Shown: piece by piece, positions 45,519 through 55,021 of the stretch | Layout: each line of letters opens with the position of its first letter | How positions within the stretch are numbered: position 1 is the stretch's first letter | Assembly (NCBI RefSeq): GCF_021184025.1 | Contig: NZ_CP036537.1 | Span: forward strand, 5,084,001-5,148,000 | Length of the DNA stretch: 64,000 nt | Reading direction: 5' to 3' | Source: Rhodopseudomonas boonkerdii | GTDB taxonomy: Bacteria; Pseudomonadota; Alphaproteobacteria; Rhizobiales; Xanthobacteraceae | Translations under genes and position numbers: made by a program | The notes under the pieces: generated by a model | Seen by the model: only the letters and a program-made list of their open reading frames with translations | Databases searched by the model: none | Told to the model about the DNA's origin: nothing

Positions 45519-46451
45519 CTAGTTCGTCCCGCCGGCACTGTCATCCAGCGCCTTGAAACTCTCCTCCAGTTGCGGCGAGATCGAGATGCCCATGCGCTCG
45601 CCGGTCGGCAGGCGGGCGACGAACCATTTGTTGTAGAGCGGGATCAGATCGCGATTCGAGCCGAGGCGGCGAAACGCGCGCTCGACCACGGCCGCGAGTT
45701 GCGGATCGCCCTTGCGGAACATGATGCCATAGGGATCGTAGGACAGATAATCGCCGACCACGCGAAAGCGATCCTGCGACTTGTGGCGTGCGATCAGGCC
45801 GGACAGCAGCACGTCATCAGTGGCAAAGGCATCGGCCTTGCCGCCGGCGAGGATCTGATAGCTCGCCTCGTGATCCGGCGAGACTACAAAATTCAGGCCG
45901 AGGCCGAATTTCGCATCAACCGCATGCATCGCCTGTTCATTGGTGGTGCCTTTGGTAACGACGACCGTCTTGCCCTTGAAATCCGCGGGCGCCGTGCCTG
46001 TGGTGGTCTTGGGCACCATCAGCTTGGTGCCGGCGACAAAGATCATCGGCGAGAACGCGACCCGCTTGCGGCGTTCGAGATTGGCCGTGGTCGATCCACA
46101 TTCGAGATCGACCTTGCCGTCGACGACGGCCTGGATGCGGTCGTCGGCGGTCACTTTCACGTAGTCGATGCGCAGCGCGGGATCATCGACCTCGACGGCG
46201 ATATCCTCGACGACCGCCTTGCACAGTTCGAGACTGTAGCCGATCGGCCGGCCGGTCTGATCGAGGAATGAGAATGGCGGCGAACTCTCGCGATAGCCGA
46301 TCTTCACCACTTTGGCCTGCTTGATGCCGGCAAGCGCGGGGCTTAGCCCCTCGTTTGCCGTCTGGGCGACGGCGGTGTGGGTGAGGAGCCAGACGACTCC
46401 CCATCCAATGCCGGTCAGGAGGAATGTGACGCGCAGCATGGCGCGCCTCAT
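45519..46451 (-). CDS. amino-acid ABC-type substrate-binding protein (GltI-like)
   Basis: 310 residues with a signal peptide (TGIGWGVVWLLTHTAVA-Q) and the SBP_bac_3 fold: VKIGYRESSPPFSFLDQTGRPIGYSLELC, the DLECGSTTANLERRKRVAFS ligand region, and VVTKGTTNEQAM. This is close to glutamate/aspartate binding proteins. There are no ABC permease or ATPase genes next to it; its start instead overlaps the stop of a DctA-type symporter gene, an odd pairing. It may serve an ABC system elsewhere or assist the symporter or a sensor. Confidence 0.88.
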   Translation of the reverse strand: MRRAMLRVTFLLTGIGWGVVWLLTHTAVAQTANEGLSPALAGIKQAKVVKIGYRESSPPFSFLDQTGRPIGYSLELCKAVVEDIAVEVDDPALRIDYVKVTADDRIQAVVDGKVDLECGSTTANLERRKRVAFSPMIFVAGTKLMVPKTTTGTAPADFKGKTVVVTKGTTNEQAMHAVDAKFGLGLNFVVSPDHEASYQILAGGKADAFATDDVLLSGLIARHKSQDRFRVVGDYLSYDPYGIMFRKGDPQLAAVVERAFRRLGSNRDLIPLYNKWFVARLPTGERMGISISPQLEESFKALDDSAGGTN

Positions 46452-47731
46452 CCATGTCCGAGAGCGGGGATATTCCCCGGCACCAGTTCCTCGTCAGGCC
46501 CCGTAGCATCCATCTGCGCGAGTTCGCCCTCCCACTTTGCGACCACCGCCGTGGCCAGCGAATTGCCGATCACATTGGTCGCGCTGCGGCCCATGTCGAG
46601 GAAGGTGTCGATACCCATGATCATCAGCAGTCCGGCTTCGGGAATGTTAAACTGGCTGAGCGTCGAGGCGATCACCACCAGCGAAGCGCGCGGCACACCG
46701 GCGACGCCCTTCGAGGTGATCATCAGCGTTGCCAGCATCGCCAACTGAGTGCCGAGCGACATTTCAATGTGGTAGCTTTGCGCGATGAAGATGGCCGCGA
46801 AGGTGCAATACATCATCGTGCCATCGAGATTGAAAGAATAGCCGAGCGGCAGCACGAAGCTCGATGTACGCGAGGACGCTCCGAAGCGATTGAGCCCTTC
46901 CAGCGTTTTCGGATAGGCCGCCTCCGACGAGGCGGTGGAAAAGGCGATCATCAGCGGCTCGCGGATCAGTCGCAGCAGGTGGCTGTAACGCGGCCCGATG
47001 ACGATGAAGCCGACCGCGACGAGAATGCCCCACAGGATCGCCAGCGACAGATAGAACCCGCCCATGAAGACGATCAGCTTCCAGAGCACGCCGAGGCCGT
47101 TCTTCGCCACCGTGGCCATGATCGCCGCCCACACCGCGAGTGGTGCAAACAGCATCACATAGCCGGTCACTTTCAGCATGATGTGGCCGAGATCATCGAT
47201 CAGCGCCAGCATCGGCTTGGAGCGCTCGGGCATCGCGCCCATCGCCACCGCAAAGAAGATTGCGAAGATCACGATCTGCAGGATCTCGTTCTGTGCCATC
47301 GCATCCGCGATCGAGGTCGGGATCAGATGGGTCAGGAATTTCTCGATCGAGAAGGCCGAGGTCTGCAGGCCCGTCGATTGTCCGGCCGCCGGGAGCGTGC
47401 CGGGGAAGTTCGCGCCAGGCTGCAGCAGGTTGACCATGATCAGGCCGAGCAGCAGCGAGACGAAAGACGCGGTAACGAACCAGCCCATGGTCTTGGCGAA
47501 GATGCGACCGAGTTTGGAGCCGGAGCCCATATGGGCGATTCCGCCGACCAGCGTGGCGAAGACGAGCGGCGCGATGATCATCTTGATCAGGCGCAGGAAC
47601 AGCATGGCGATCAGGTTGACGTCGGCAGCGATCTCGCCGCGACTGTCGGGCAGGTAATTGAAAACCAGTGACCCCATCACGATGCCCAAGGCCATCGCGA
47701 TCAGAATGTATTGCGTAAACCTGTTCGACAT
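46448..47731 (-). CDS. dicarboxylate/amino acid:cation symporter (DctA family)
   Basis: 427 residues, eight helices and two re-entrant loops of the DAACS family: SSEAAYPKTLE near HP1, LPLGYSFNLDGTMMY (TM7), then IASTLSQFNIPEAG (HP2) and MGIDTFLDMGRSATNVIGN (TM8). It takes up C4-dicarboxylates or acidic amino acids with protons or sodium. The start at 47731 (MSNRFTQY) has a G-rich Shine-Dalgarno sequence; the frame runs open further upstream. The stop overlaps the binding-protein gene by four bases. Confidence 0.92.
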   Translation of the reverse strand: MSNRFTQYILIAMALGIVMGSLVFNYLPDSRGEIAADVNLIAMLFLRLIKMIIAPLVFATLVGGIAHMGSGSKLGRIFAKTMGWFVTASFVSLLLGLIMVNLLQPGANFPGTLPAAGQSTGLQTSAFSIEKFLTHLIPTSIADAMAQNEILQIVIFAIFFAVAMGAMPERSKPMLALIDDLGHIMLKVTGYVMLFAPLAVWAAIMATVAKNGLGVLWKLIVFMGGFYLSLAILWGILVAVGFIVIGPRYSHLLRLIREPLMIAFSTASSEAAYPKTLEGLNRFGASSRTSSFVLPLGYSFNLDGTMMYCTFAAIFIAQSYHIEMSLGTQLAMLATLMITSKGVAGVPRASLVVIASTLSQFNIPEAGLLMIMGIDTFLDMGRSATNVIGNSLATAVVAKWEGELAQMDATGPDEELVPGNIPALGHG

Positions 47732-47952
47732 TCCGAACCCCCCGTTACACACATCCCGGCTGCGACAGTCTGTCATATTGATCGCGATGCGCAACAGCTT
47801 GTTGCCGCGGAACCGATTTGGCATCAGCGAAAGGTATTGGCCATTGTGCGATGCCGCGTCACCGCTTAGCGTCGAACTACAAAATCTGTGCAGGTTGATT
47901 GCGCGTTGCGCAACAACTGCAACAAACAAAGATAATCGCGGGAGAGACGATC

Positions 47953-48954
47953 ATGACCGACAGCACGAACAAGCAGGTTCTTCTGGTGGAGAAGCCCACC
48001 GGCAAGCTCGGCCTTGAGCATTTCAAGCTCACCGATGGCCGCATGCCTGAACCGAAAGACGGTGAGGCGTTGCTGCGCGTGCGCTATATCTCGCTCGATG
48101 CCGCCAATCGCGCCTGGATGCATGGTGCGACCTATCGTGCGGCGGTGGAGACCAATACGGTGATGGCCGGCGGCGGCATCGCTGAAGTGGTGTCGTCGAA
48201 ATCCGACGCGCTAAAGCCCGGCGACATCGTGTTCGGCGACACCGGCTGGCAGAATTATGCCGCCGTACCAGCGAAACATCTGACCAAGCTGCCGCGCATG
48301 GAGCCGCTCACGCATCTGCTGTCGATCTACGGCATCGCCGGCCTCACTGCCTATTTCGGTCTGCTGCATGTGGGCAAGCCGAAGGCAGGCGAAACAGTCG
48401 TCGTTTCCGCGGCGGCGGGCTCGGTCGGCTCCATCGTCGGCCAGATCGCGAAGCTCAAAGGCTGCCGCGTGATCGGCATCGCCGGCGGCGCGGACAAATG
48501 CCGGTGGCTGACATCTGAACTCGGCTTCGATGCCGCCGTCGACTACAAGGACGGCGCGGTGTTCAAGGCGCTGAAGGCGGTGGCCCCTGACGGCATCGAC
48601 GTCTATTTCGACAATGTCGGCGGCGACATTCTCGAGGCCTGCCTGCCGCAGATGAATCTCAACGGCCGCATCGCCTGCTGCGGCGCCATCTCGCAATATG
48701 ACGGTGCGCCGTCCGCCACTGGCCCGCGCGGCGTGCCGGGCCTGATCGTGGTGAAACGTCTCACCATGCAGGGCTTCATCGTGATGGACTACATGAAGCA
48801 GCGCGACCAGGCGCTGGCCGATCTGCAGGATTGGGTATCGTCCGGCAAGATCAAGGTGCTGGAGGACGTGATCGGCGGGCTGGAAAACACGCCGCAGGCG
48901 CTGATCGGACTCTTGGCGGGAGAGAATAGAGGCAAGCGGATGGTGAGGGTGTAA
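47953..48954 (+). CDS. NADP-dependent oxidoreductase, CurA/leukotriene-B4-dehydrogenase type
   Basis: 333 residues of the zinc-free medium-chain reductase group: SLDAANRAWM, the nucleotide motif VVSAAAGSVGSIVGQIAKLKGCRVIGIAGG, and DVYFDNVGGDILEACLPQMNLNGRI. These enzymes reduce alpha,beta-unsaturated ketones or curcumin-like compounds with NADPH. GGGAGAG lies before the ATG at 47953. Divergent from dctA, apparently monocistronic. Confidence 0.9.
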   Translation: MTDSTNKQVLLVEKPTGKLGLEHFKLTDGRMPEPKDGEALLRVRYISLDAANRAWMHGATYRAAVETNTVMAGGGIAEVVSSKSDALKPGDIVFGDTGWQNYAAVPAKHLTKLPRMEPLTHLLSIYGIAGLTAYFGLLHVGKPKAGETVVVSAAAGSVGSIVGQIAKLKGCRVIGIAGGADKCRWLTSELGFDAAVDYKDGAVFKALKAVAPDGIDVYFDNVGGDILEACLPQMNLNGRIACCGAISQYDGAPSATGPRGVPGLIVVKRLTMQGFIVMDYMKQRDQALADLQDWVSSGKIKVLEDVIGGLENTPQALIGLLAGENRGKRMVRV

Positions 48955-48965
48955 CTACACTCGTC

Positions 48966-49012
48966 ATTCCGGGGCGGATCGACGCCGAAGGCGGCAGGAC
49001 CGGCCCCGGAAT
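48966..49012. repeat. short inverted repeat between convergent genes
   Basis: ATTCCGGGGC (48966-48975) and GCCCCGGAAT (49003-49012) are perfect inverted arms around 27 bases. There is no T-run, so it is probably a palindromic repeat that may serve as a bidirectional RNA end. Confidence 0.65.
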
Positions 49013-49023
49013 AACGTACTGGT

Positions 49024-51597
49024 TCAATAATCCTTCAGCAGCCGCTCGATATAATCCAGCTCGAGCTGCGGGCGCGTGGTATCGCCGAGGCGGCGACGCA
49101 GTTCTTCGAGAATCCGGCGCACGCGCTGCACGTCGATCTCGCCGGGAATTTTCACTGACAGATCGTCACCGAGATCGCGGCCACGCAGCGGGCGGCCAAG
49201 CGGATCGCTGTTGCGCGCCGCGCCCTGCTGGCGGCCGGGATTGTTGCCCGGGCCGTCCTGCCCACCTTCGCCCTCGCCCTGCTGCATCTGCTGGGCGAGA
49301 CTCTGCGCGCCCTTGCGGAGCGCTTCGAGCGCGCGACCCTGCGAGCCGACGGCGCCATCAGCATCGCCTTCGCCGAGCTGGCCCCCGGCATCGCCCATGG
49401 CTCCATCGGCATCACCGAGCCCGTCACCGTCGTCGCCATCCTGATCGCCGGACTGGCCCTGCTGTCCCTGACCTTGCTGGCCCTGTTGCCCCTGCTGGCC
49501 CTTCTGTCCCTTTTGCCCTTGGCCCATGCCCTGGCGTGCGAGCTGCTCCTGCAGCTTCTTGAGTCGATCGCGCAGGCTCTGCTGATCCTGCTGCAGATCG
49601 CCCATGCTCTTGTCGCCGCGCTGCCCGCGGCGGCGCTCGCCGCGCTGGTCCTGGCCTTCCTTGAAGGTCTTGTCGCGAAGCTGCTGCTGCTTGCGGATCA
49701 TGTCGTTGAGTTCGTTCATCGACTGCTGCATCTCGTCGTCGCCGCCCTGGCCGGGCTGCGCCATCTGCAGGTTTTCCAGCATCTGCTGCATCTGTTCGAG
49801 CAACTGCCGGGCAGCATCCTTGTCGCCGGAGCGCGACAGCCGCTCCATGCGCTCGATCATGTTGTTCAGATCCTGCTGCCGCATCACCCGCGTGTTCTTG
49901 TCGAGCGGGCGCGCGAGCTGCTGCGGATTCTGCTTCATCTGCTCGGCGAGCTGCTTGAGGAACTTGTCCAGCGCCGCCCTCAGATTCTCGGTGAGCTTCT
50001 TGATCTCCTCGTCGCTGGCGCCGCGCTCAAGCGCCTGCTTGAGGGCGTCCTGCGCCGCACGCAGCGCCTTGTCGACATCGGTAATGTCGCCGTCCTCGAT
50101 GGTGACGGCGAGCGACCACAGGCTGGCGACAAGCTCCTTCAGAGCGGCATCGGTGCGGGCGCGCTGGGCCTGGACGAGAACGCTGCGCAGGCCGAGATAG
50201 TGACCGGCCTCCGGCGTGAAGGCTTCCGGCGCGATCAGCAGCGCTTCCAGCGCGAAGACGATCTGATCCTTGTAATTGGCATCGAGCGCAAGATTGCGCC
50301 GCTGCTCGATCAGCGCGCGCGGCACCGGCTTGGTGAACAGACGCTCCGGCAGGCGCGTTGCGACAGCCTCGCTCCGGCCTTCATTGCCGGACTCGTCCTT
50401 GGCCGTAAGCGTCAGCATCACCTCGGCGCCGGCATAGGGATCTTCGGACAGATCCTTCACCGTCTGGCCGATGCCGTTGCGGGTGCGCGCATTGGGCAGC
50501 ACCAGCGAGAAGGACGGCGGATCGAACAGCGGACGCGGCTTGGCGCCCTTGCCGTCGCCCGGCTTCGCAGCGAATTGCGCGTGGGCTTCGGTGACGCCGT
50601 AATCGTCCTCGAGCTTGTAGGCGAGCAGCAGCGAGCCGCGCGCCTGACGCTCGGGGTCCTTTGCAAGGGAGATGGTCGGCGGACGGTCGGCGGTAGCGGT
50701 GAATTTCCACACCGGCTGCCCCGCAGGCGCGCGGACCTGCGCGGTGCCGTCGCCAGTAATGGTGTAGTGCTTCTCGCTGGTGCCGGCCGGCGCATCGGCG
50801 GCGGGCGCGGCTTCTGCAACTCCCCCGGTGAGCACGACATCCGGTGCGCCGCCGCTGGAACGCACGATCAGCGTCGAGCCCGATGGCACCGCCATCGCCG
50901 CCGCATCCGTATGCGCCGCGTCCTTGTTCGCGGCCGAAAGGATGATCGGCGGCTTCGCCGTATAAGGCGGCGGATTGACCCAGGCATCGACGCGGACATT
51001 GGATGGCGCGATGACGCCGTTCCAGTCGAACGCGGCCATGATGCGCGCGCCGCGTTCCCCCGACGCGGCGAACCAGGTAGCTACCAGCAACACGAGCACC
51101 AGCGCCCGCAGCGCCCACGGATCATGCAGCGGCAATCGCGGCGACGGCATCCCGGCACGGATGCGCTTCAGCGAGGCCAGCGTGCGTTCGCGCTGCACCT
51201 GCCAGAGCGCGCGCGCGAGCGGATCCTGCGAGGCCAGCGTGTCGGTGAGCGCGGTGGCCGGGCGATGGCGGATGCCCGAGCCGCGGTCGAGCCTGGCGAG
51301 GCCTTCCTCGCGGGTCGGCCACCGGAAACGGATGAGCGGATACGAGGCGGCGATCAACGCGACGACGAACAGCACAAGCACAACAGTGCGCGAAATCGGC
51401 GACAGCGCCAGCCAGAGGCCAGCCCAGGAAACCACGAGAAACAGGCCGACAACGGAGAGCAAGCGCGCCAGCGACGGCCATGCCCGCTCCCAGCCGATCG
51501 ACCACCGCGCCCGCTGCAACGCCTGGGCAAGCTGAAGCTGCGCCATGCTCTGCGCGTCGAGTGGGGTCTCTGGGCGGACGGGTGGCGTGGCGCTCAA
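49024..51597 (-). CDS. TIGR02302 (DUF4175) family membrane protein
   Basis: 857 residues. Two membrane helices near the N-terminus (about 45-95) and one near 170-190 precede a periplasmic beta-rich part (200-430). A long helical, coiled-coil-like part (about 480-690) with DLNNMIERMERLSRSGD-type repeats follows, then a low-complexity tract of GQ repeats and Asp/Gly (about 690-790), and a conserved C-terminus RRILEELRRRLGDTTRPQLELDYIERLL. This is the TIGR02302 architecture seen in Rhizobiales next to lysA. The function is unknown; an envelope-spanning structural or peptidoglycan role is only a guess. Confidence 0.88.
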   Translation of the reverse strand: MSATPPVRPETPLDAQSMAQLQLAQALQRARWSIGWERAWPSLARLLSVVGLFLVVSWAGLWLALSPISRTVVLVLFVVALIAASYPLIRFRWPTREEGLARLDRGSGIRHRPATALTDTLASQDPLARALWQVQRERTLASLKRIRAGMPSPRLPLHDPWALRALVLVLLVATWFAASGERGARIMAAFDWNGVIAPSNVRVDAWVNPPPYTAKPPIILSAANKDAAHTDAAAMAVPSGSTLIVRSSGGAPDVVLTGGVAEAAPAADAPAGTSEKHYTITGDGTAQVRAPAGQPVWKFTATADRPPTISLAKDPERQARGSLLLAYKLEDDYGVTEAHAQFAAKPGDGKGAKPRPLFDPPSFSLVLPNARTRNGIGQTVKDLSEDPYAGAEVMLTLTAKDESGNEGRSEAVATRLPERLFTKPVPRALIEQRRNLALDANYKDQIVFALEALLIAPEAFTPEAGHYLGLRSVLVQAQRARTDAALKELVASLWSLAVTIEDGDITDVDKALRAAQDALKQALERGASDEEIKKLTENLRAALDKFLKQLAEQMKQNPQQLARPLDKNTRVMRQQDLNNMIERMERLSRSGDKDAARQLLEQMQQMLENLQMAQPGQGGDDEMQQSMNELNDMIRKQQQLRDKTFKEGQDQRGERRRGQRGDKSMGDLQQDQQSLRDRLKKLQEQLARQGMGQGQKGQKGQQGQQGQQGQGQQGQSGDQDGDDGDGLGDADGAMGDAGGQLGEGDADGAVGSQGRALEALRKGAQSLAQQMQQGEGEGGQDGPGNNPGRQQGAARNSDPLGRPLRGRDLGDDLSVKIPGEIDVQRVRRILEELRRRLGDTTRPQLELDYIERLLKDY

Positions 51598-51815
51598 CGA
51601 CGATCTCCGCGGTTACCGAAGCTCACCCTAGCACGACGGCGGTAATGAGGCATGTGCGACAGGGCAGGAAATCACATGCAAGGGTGGGGCCGGCGAAGCG
51701 GGGAACCATGGGCGGGTCACGATGGCGTGAGACGCACCGCGTCGGGTGGTTTCCCTCCCCCAAGCAGCGCAGCTGCGCAGCGGGGAGGGAAAAGCGGAGC
51801 GCCTCCGCTAGACGC

Positions 51816-53081
51816 TCACAGCCAGGGCGCGGGCTTGTCCATCGCGATCAGGTCCTCGACCTCAATCCGCGGCCGCACCACCGCATATCGATCGTCCTTC
51901 ACCAGCACTTCCGGCACCAGCGCGCGGGTGTTGTAGGTGCAGGCCTGCACGGCACCATAAGCGCCGGCGGTCATGATGGCGATGAGATCGCCGGATTTCA
52001 GCTCCGGCAGCTTGCGATCCAGCGCGAGATAATCGCCGGTTTCGCAGACCGGACCGACCACATCAACGGCCGTCAGCTTCGCACCGGGCACCGCTTCCGC
52101 CACCGGCAAAATCTCGTGATAGGCCTCGTATAGCGTCGGCCGGATCAGATCGTTCATCGCGGCATCGATGATCACAAACGTCTTGCCGTCGCCATGCTTC
52201 ACATGAATGACGCGCGCGACCAGAATGCCGGCATTGCCAACGATCATGCGACCCGGCTCAAACATCAGCGTGCAGCCGAGATTGTGCGTGACGCGCTTGA
52301 CCATCGCCGCATAGGCCAACGGCTCCGGCGGCGCGGCACGGTCTTCATAATAGGGAATGCCGAGACCACCGCCGAAATCGACGTGGTCGATCGTGTGGCC
52401 GTCATTGCGCAGCACGGTGACGAAATCGGCGAGAATGCGGAATGCCTGCTCCATCGGCGCGAGATCGATGATCTGGCTGCCGATATGCATGTCGACGCCG
52501 GTGACCTTGATGCCCGGCAGTTTTGCGGCGCGCGCATAGACTTCGCGGGCCTTGCTGATCGGAATGCCGAACTTGTTCTCCGACTTGCCCGTGGAAATCT
52601 TGGCATGGGTGCCTGAATCGACGTCCGGATTCACCCGGATCGAGATGCGCGCGGTGCGCCCCATCGCCGCGGCAAGCTTCGACAGCAATTCGAGCTCGGG
52701 CTCGGATTCGATGTTGAGGCAGAGAATATCTTCGCCCAGCGCAAGACGCAGCTCAGCCTCGGTCTTGCCGACGCCGGAAAACACGATCTTGCTGGCGGGA
52801 ATGCCGGCCGCGCGGGCACGCTTCAATTCACCGCCGGAGACGACATCGGCACCGGCGCCGAGCTTGGCGAGTGTACGCAGCACCGACTGGTTGGAATTCG
52901 CCTTCATGGCATAGCAGACCAGCGCCTTGGTATCGGCAAAGGCGTCGGCGAAAACGCGATAGTGCCGCTCCAGCGTGGCAGTGGAGTAGCAATAGAACGG
53001 GGTGCCGACGGTATCTGCCATCTCGGCAATATCGACGCCTTCGGCGTGCAGCACGCCGTTCTGATAGTCAAAATGGCGCAT
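51816..53081 (-). CDS. lysA: diaminopimelate decarboxylase
   Basis: 421 residues, a fold-III PLP enzyme converting meso-diaminopimelate to L-lysine. Lys60 in CYAMKANSN forms the PLP Schiff base; the HIGSQI histidine, GGGLGIPY glycines, EPGRMIV and the catalytic-cysteine segment GPVCETGDYL are all present. Placed between a small lipoprotein gene and the TIGR02302 gene, the usual order in this group. It starts seven bases after the lipoprotein stop, so the two are likely cotranscribed. Confidence 0.96.
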   Translation of the reverse strand: MRHFDYQNGVLHAEGVDIAEMADTVGTPFYCYSTATLERHYRVFADAFADTKALVCYAMKANSNQSVLRTLAKLGAGADVVSGGELKRARAAGIPASKIVFSGVGKTEAELRLALGEDILCLNIESEPELELLSKLAAAMGRTARISIRVNPDVDSGTHAKISTGKSENKFGIPISKAREVYARAAKLPGIKVTGVDMHIGSQIIDLAPMEQAFRILADFVTVLRNDGHTIDHVDFGGGLGIPYYEDRAAPPEPLAYAAMVKRVTHNLGCTLMFEPGRMIVGNAGILVARVIHVKHGDGKTFVIIDAAMNDLIRPTLYEAYHEILPVAEAVPGAKLTAVDVVGPVCETGDYLALDRKLPELKSGDLIAIMTAGAYGAVQACTYNTRALVPEVLVKDDRYAVVRPRIEVEDLIAMDKPAPWL

Positions 53082-53087
53082 GGCGTT

Positions 53088-53366
53088 CTAGTCCAGCAGC
53101 GGATCGAGGAAGAACGACCGTTTGCGGCCGCGCGCAGCCTGCACGTCGTCCGGCTGGTTGGACGAGGTGAGCGCGTTGCCCTTGTTCGCGGCCGAGTTAT
53201 CGGCATTGACCGCAGGAGTGCCCATCGGCGTCGCCGCCGCCTGCGGCGGCAGATCGAGACCGCCCTTGCGGCCACAGGCGCCGAGCGCGAGAGCGGAAAC
53301 GGTCAGAACGATAAGGGCCCAAGGAGTGCGCGAAGGTGCGCGTGCCGGGCGGGTCGAACGAGTCAC
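53088..53366 (-). CDS. small lipoprotein (LptM-like)
   Basis: About 92 residues with the lipobox ALALGACG and the GRKGGLDLPP that follows it in LptM/YifL-like lipoproteins, usually encoded next to lysA. In E. coli LptM assists LptD maturation in the outer membrane; the same job is plausible here. The GTG at 53366 is chosen because GGGGA lies seven bases upstream (complement of 53374-53378); the open frame further upstream lacks a signal peptide start. Confidence 0.82.
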   Translation of the reverse strand: MTRSTRPARAPSRTPWALIVLTVSALALGACGRKGGLDLPPQAAATPMGTPAVNADNSAANKGNALTSSNQPDDVQAARGRKRSFFLDPLLD

Positions 53367-53432
53367 AGCGAAATCCCCAAATGCTGACACACCATACAAA
53401 GTATGCCGGGCCGTGGCGAGAGGTTGACTTTT

Positions 53433-53457
53433 CACCTCTCCCCACCGGGGAGAGGTG
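53433..53457. repeat. perfect 11-base-pair hairpin between argH and the lipoprotein gene
   Basis: CACCTCTCCCC (53433-53443), ACC, GGGGAGAGGTG (53447-53457). The T-run lies on the wrong side for terminating argH, so this is more likely a small repeat or an RNA-stability hairpin. A related but imperfect pair, CACCTCTACCCTCC with GGGGGAGAGGT, lies near 37238-37282. Confidence 0.65.
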
Positions 53458-53465
53458 CAGAAGCA

Positions 53466-54905
53466 TCAGCGCGATTTCTTGTCTTTTTCCAGACGCTTGA
53501 GCCAGGCCTTGGCCTGCGCGGCGACATTTTTCGGCGCCGTGCCGCCATAGCTGACGCGGCTCTTCACCGAGGACTCCACCGACAGGACCTTCATCACCTC
53601 CGCGGTGATTTTCGGCTCCACGGCCTGCATTTCGGCGAGATCGAGCTCATGCAGCGCCACGCCCTTCTTCGTCGCAATGCCGACGATACGGCCGGTGACA
53701 TGATGCGCCTCGCGGAACGGCATCTTCAGCGTCCGCACCAGCCAGTCGGCCAGATCGGTGGCGGTGGCATAGCCCTCGCCGGCCGCTGCCTTCATGGCGG
53801 CCTCGTTCGGCACGAGATCGCGGACCATGCCGGCAATGGCGCGGATCGACAGCGACAGCGCCGTATAGGCTTCCATGGCACCGGCTTTGTCCTCCTGCAT
53901 GTCCTTCTGATAGGCCAGCGGCAGACCCTTCATGACGATCAGCAGGCCATTGAGCGAACCGATCACGCGGCCGGTCTTGGCACGCACCAGTTCGGCGGCA
54001 TCCGGATTGCGCTTCTGCGGCATGATCGAGGAGCCGGTGGTGAACTTGTCCGAGAGACGGACGAGGCCGACCAGCGGCGAGGTCCAGATCACGATTTCCT
54101 CGGCGAAGCGCGACAGATGCACGGCGGCGATGGACGCAGCCGACAGCGTTTCCAGCACGAAATCGCGGTCAGAGACCGCATCCAGCGAATTGTTCATCGG
54201 GCGGTCGAAGCCGAGCGCCTTGGCGGTGGCGTGGCGATCGATCGGGAACGAAGTGCCGGCCAGCGCAGCCGAGCCGAGCGGGCTTTCGTTCAGACGCTTG
54301 CGTGCGTCGGCAAAACGGCTGCGGTCGCGGGCGACCATTTCAACATAGGCCAGCAGATGGTGACCGAAGGTGACCGGCTGCGCGGTCTGCAGATGCGTGA
54401 AGCCGGGCATCACCGTGTCGGCATGTTCCAGCGCGCGGTCGACCAGCGCCCGCTGCAGCGACGCGAAGGCCTCGTCCAGTTCGTCGACGGTGTCGCGGAC
54501 AAACAGGCGGAAATCAGTGGCAACCTGGTCGTTGCGCGAACGCGCGGTGTGCAGACGGCCGGAGGCGGGGCCGATCAGTTCGCCCAGGCGGCTCTCGACA
54601 TTCATGTGAATGTCCTCGAGGGCGCGTTTGAAGGTGAATTTGCCGCTCTCGATCTCTGACAGGATCGTGTCTAGACCGCTTGCGATATCTTTCGCATCTT
54701 TCGCGGTGATGATGCCCTGTTTGGCCAGCATCGCCGCATGGGCCTTGGAAGCGGTAATATCCTGGGCATACAAGGCGCGATCGACGTCGATGGAGACGTT
54801 GATTTCCTCCATGATCGCGTCGGGGCTGTCGGAGAACAGGCCGCCCCACATCTTGTTGCTGTTGGACGTTTTGCTGCCGGACTTGCCGCCCTTGCCTGAA
54901 GCCAT
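53466..54905 (-). CDS. argH: argininosuccinate lyase
   Basis: 479 residues. The fumarase/ASL superfamily signature [12 protein letters not shown] contains the catalytic serine; [13 protein letters not shown] and [14 protein letters not shown] are the other two conserved regions. It makes arginine and fumarate in the last step of arginine biosynthesis. The N-terminus has a short lysine/serine-rich extension ([12 protein letters not shown]) common in this group. Divergent from tlpA across a 116-base region with a hairpin. Confidence 0.96.
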   Translation of the reverse strand: MASGKGGKSGSKTSNSNKMWGGLFSDSPDAIMEEINVSIDVDRALYAQDITASKAHAAMLAKQGIITAKDAKDIASGLDTILSEIESGKFTFKRALEDIHMNVESRLGELIGPASGRLHTARSRNDQVATDFRLFVRDTVDELDEAFASLQRALVDRALEHADTVMPGFTHLQTAQPVTFGHHLLAYVEMVARDRSRFADARKRLNESPLGSAALAGTSFPIDRHATAKALGFDRPMNNSLDAVSDRDFVLETLSAASIAAVHLSRFAEEIVIWTSPLVGLVRLSDKFTTGSSIMPQKRNPDAAELVRAKTGRVIGSLNGLLIVMKGLPLAYQKDMQEDKAGAMEAYTALSLSIRAIAGMVRDLVPNEAAMKAAAGEGYATATDLADWLVRTLKMPFREAHHVTGRIVGIATKKGVALHELDLAEMQAVEPKITAEVMKVLSVESSVKSRVSYGGTAPKNVAAQAKAWLKRLEKDKKSR

Positions 54906-54958
54906 GAATTGTCACTCATCTTTAAGCGGAGCCGACGGATCATCCATCGATATCCGTT

Positions 54959-54981
54959 GTATCCGTCGCTGTGACGGATAC
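54959..54981. promoter_or_regulatory. hairpin in the argH-tlpA divergent region
   Basis: GTATCCGTC (54959-54967), GCTGT, GACGGATAC (54973-54981): a perfect nine-base-pair inverted repeat. TATCCGTT just before it and CATCCATCG on both sides are partial direct repeats. It sits at the expected position of promoters for both genes, so it could be an operator for an arginine- or redox-responsive regulator. That is inference. Confidence 0.45.
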
Positions 54982-55021
54982 ATCCATCGTTTGTCCGTTG
55001 CATAGCCATAACCGAGACCGA

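Noticed and set aside
49474..51645. 723-codon leucine-rich frame antisense to the TIGR02302 gene
   Set aside because: It only mirrors the Gln/Gly/Arg-rich coding sequence on the other strand.
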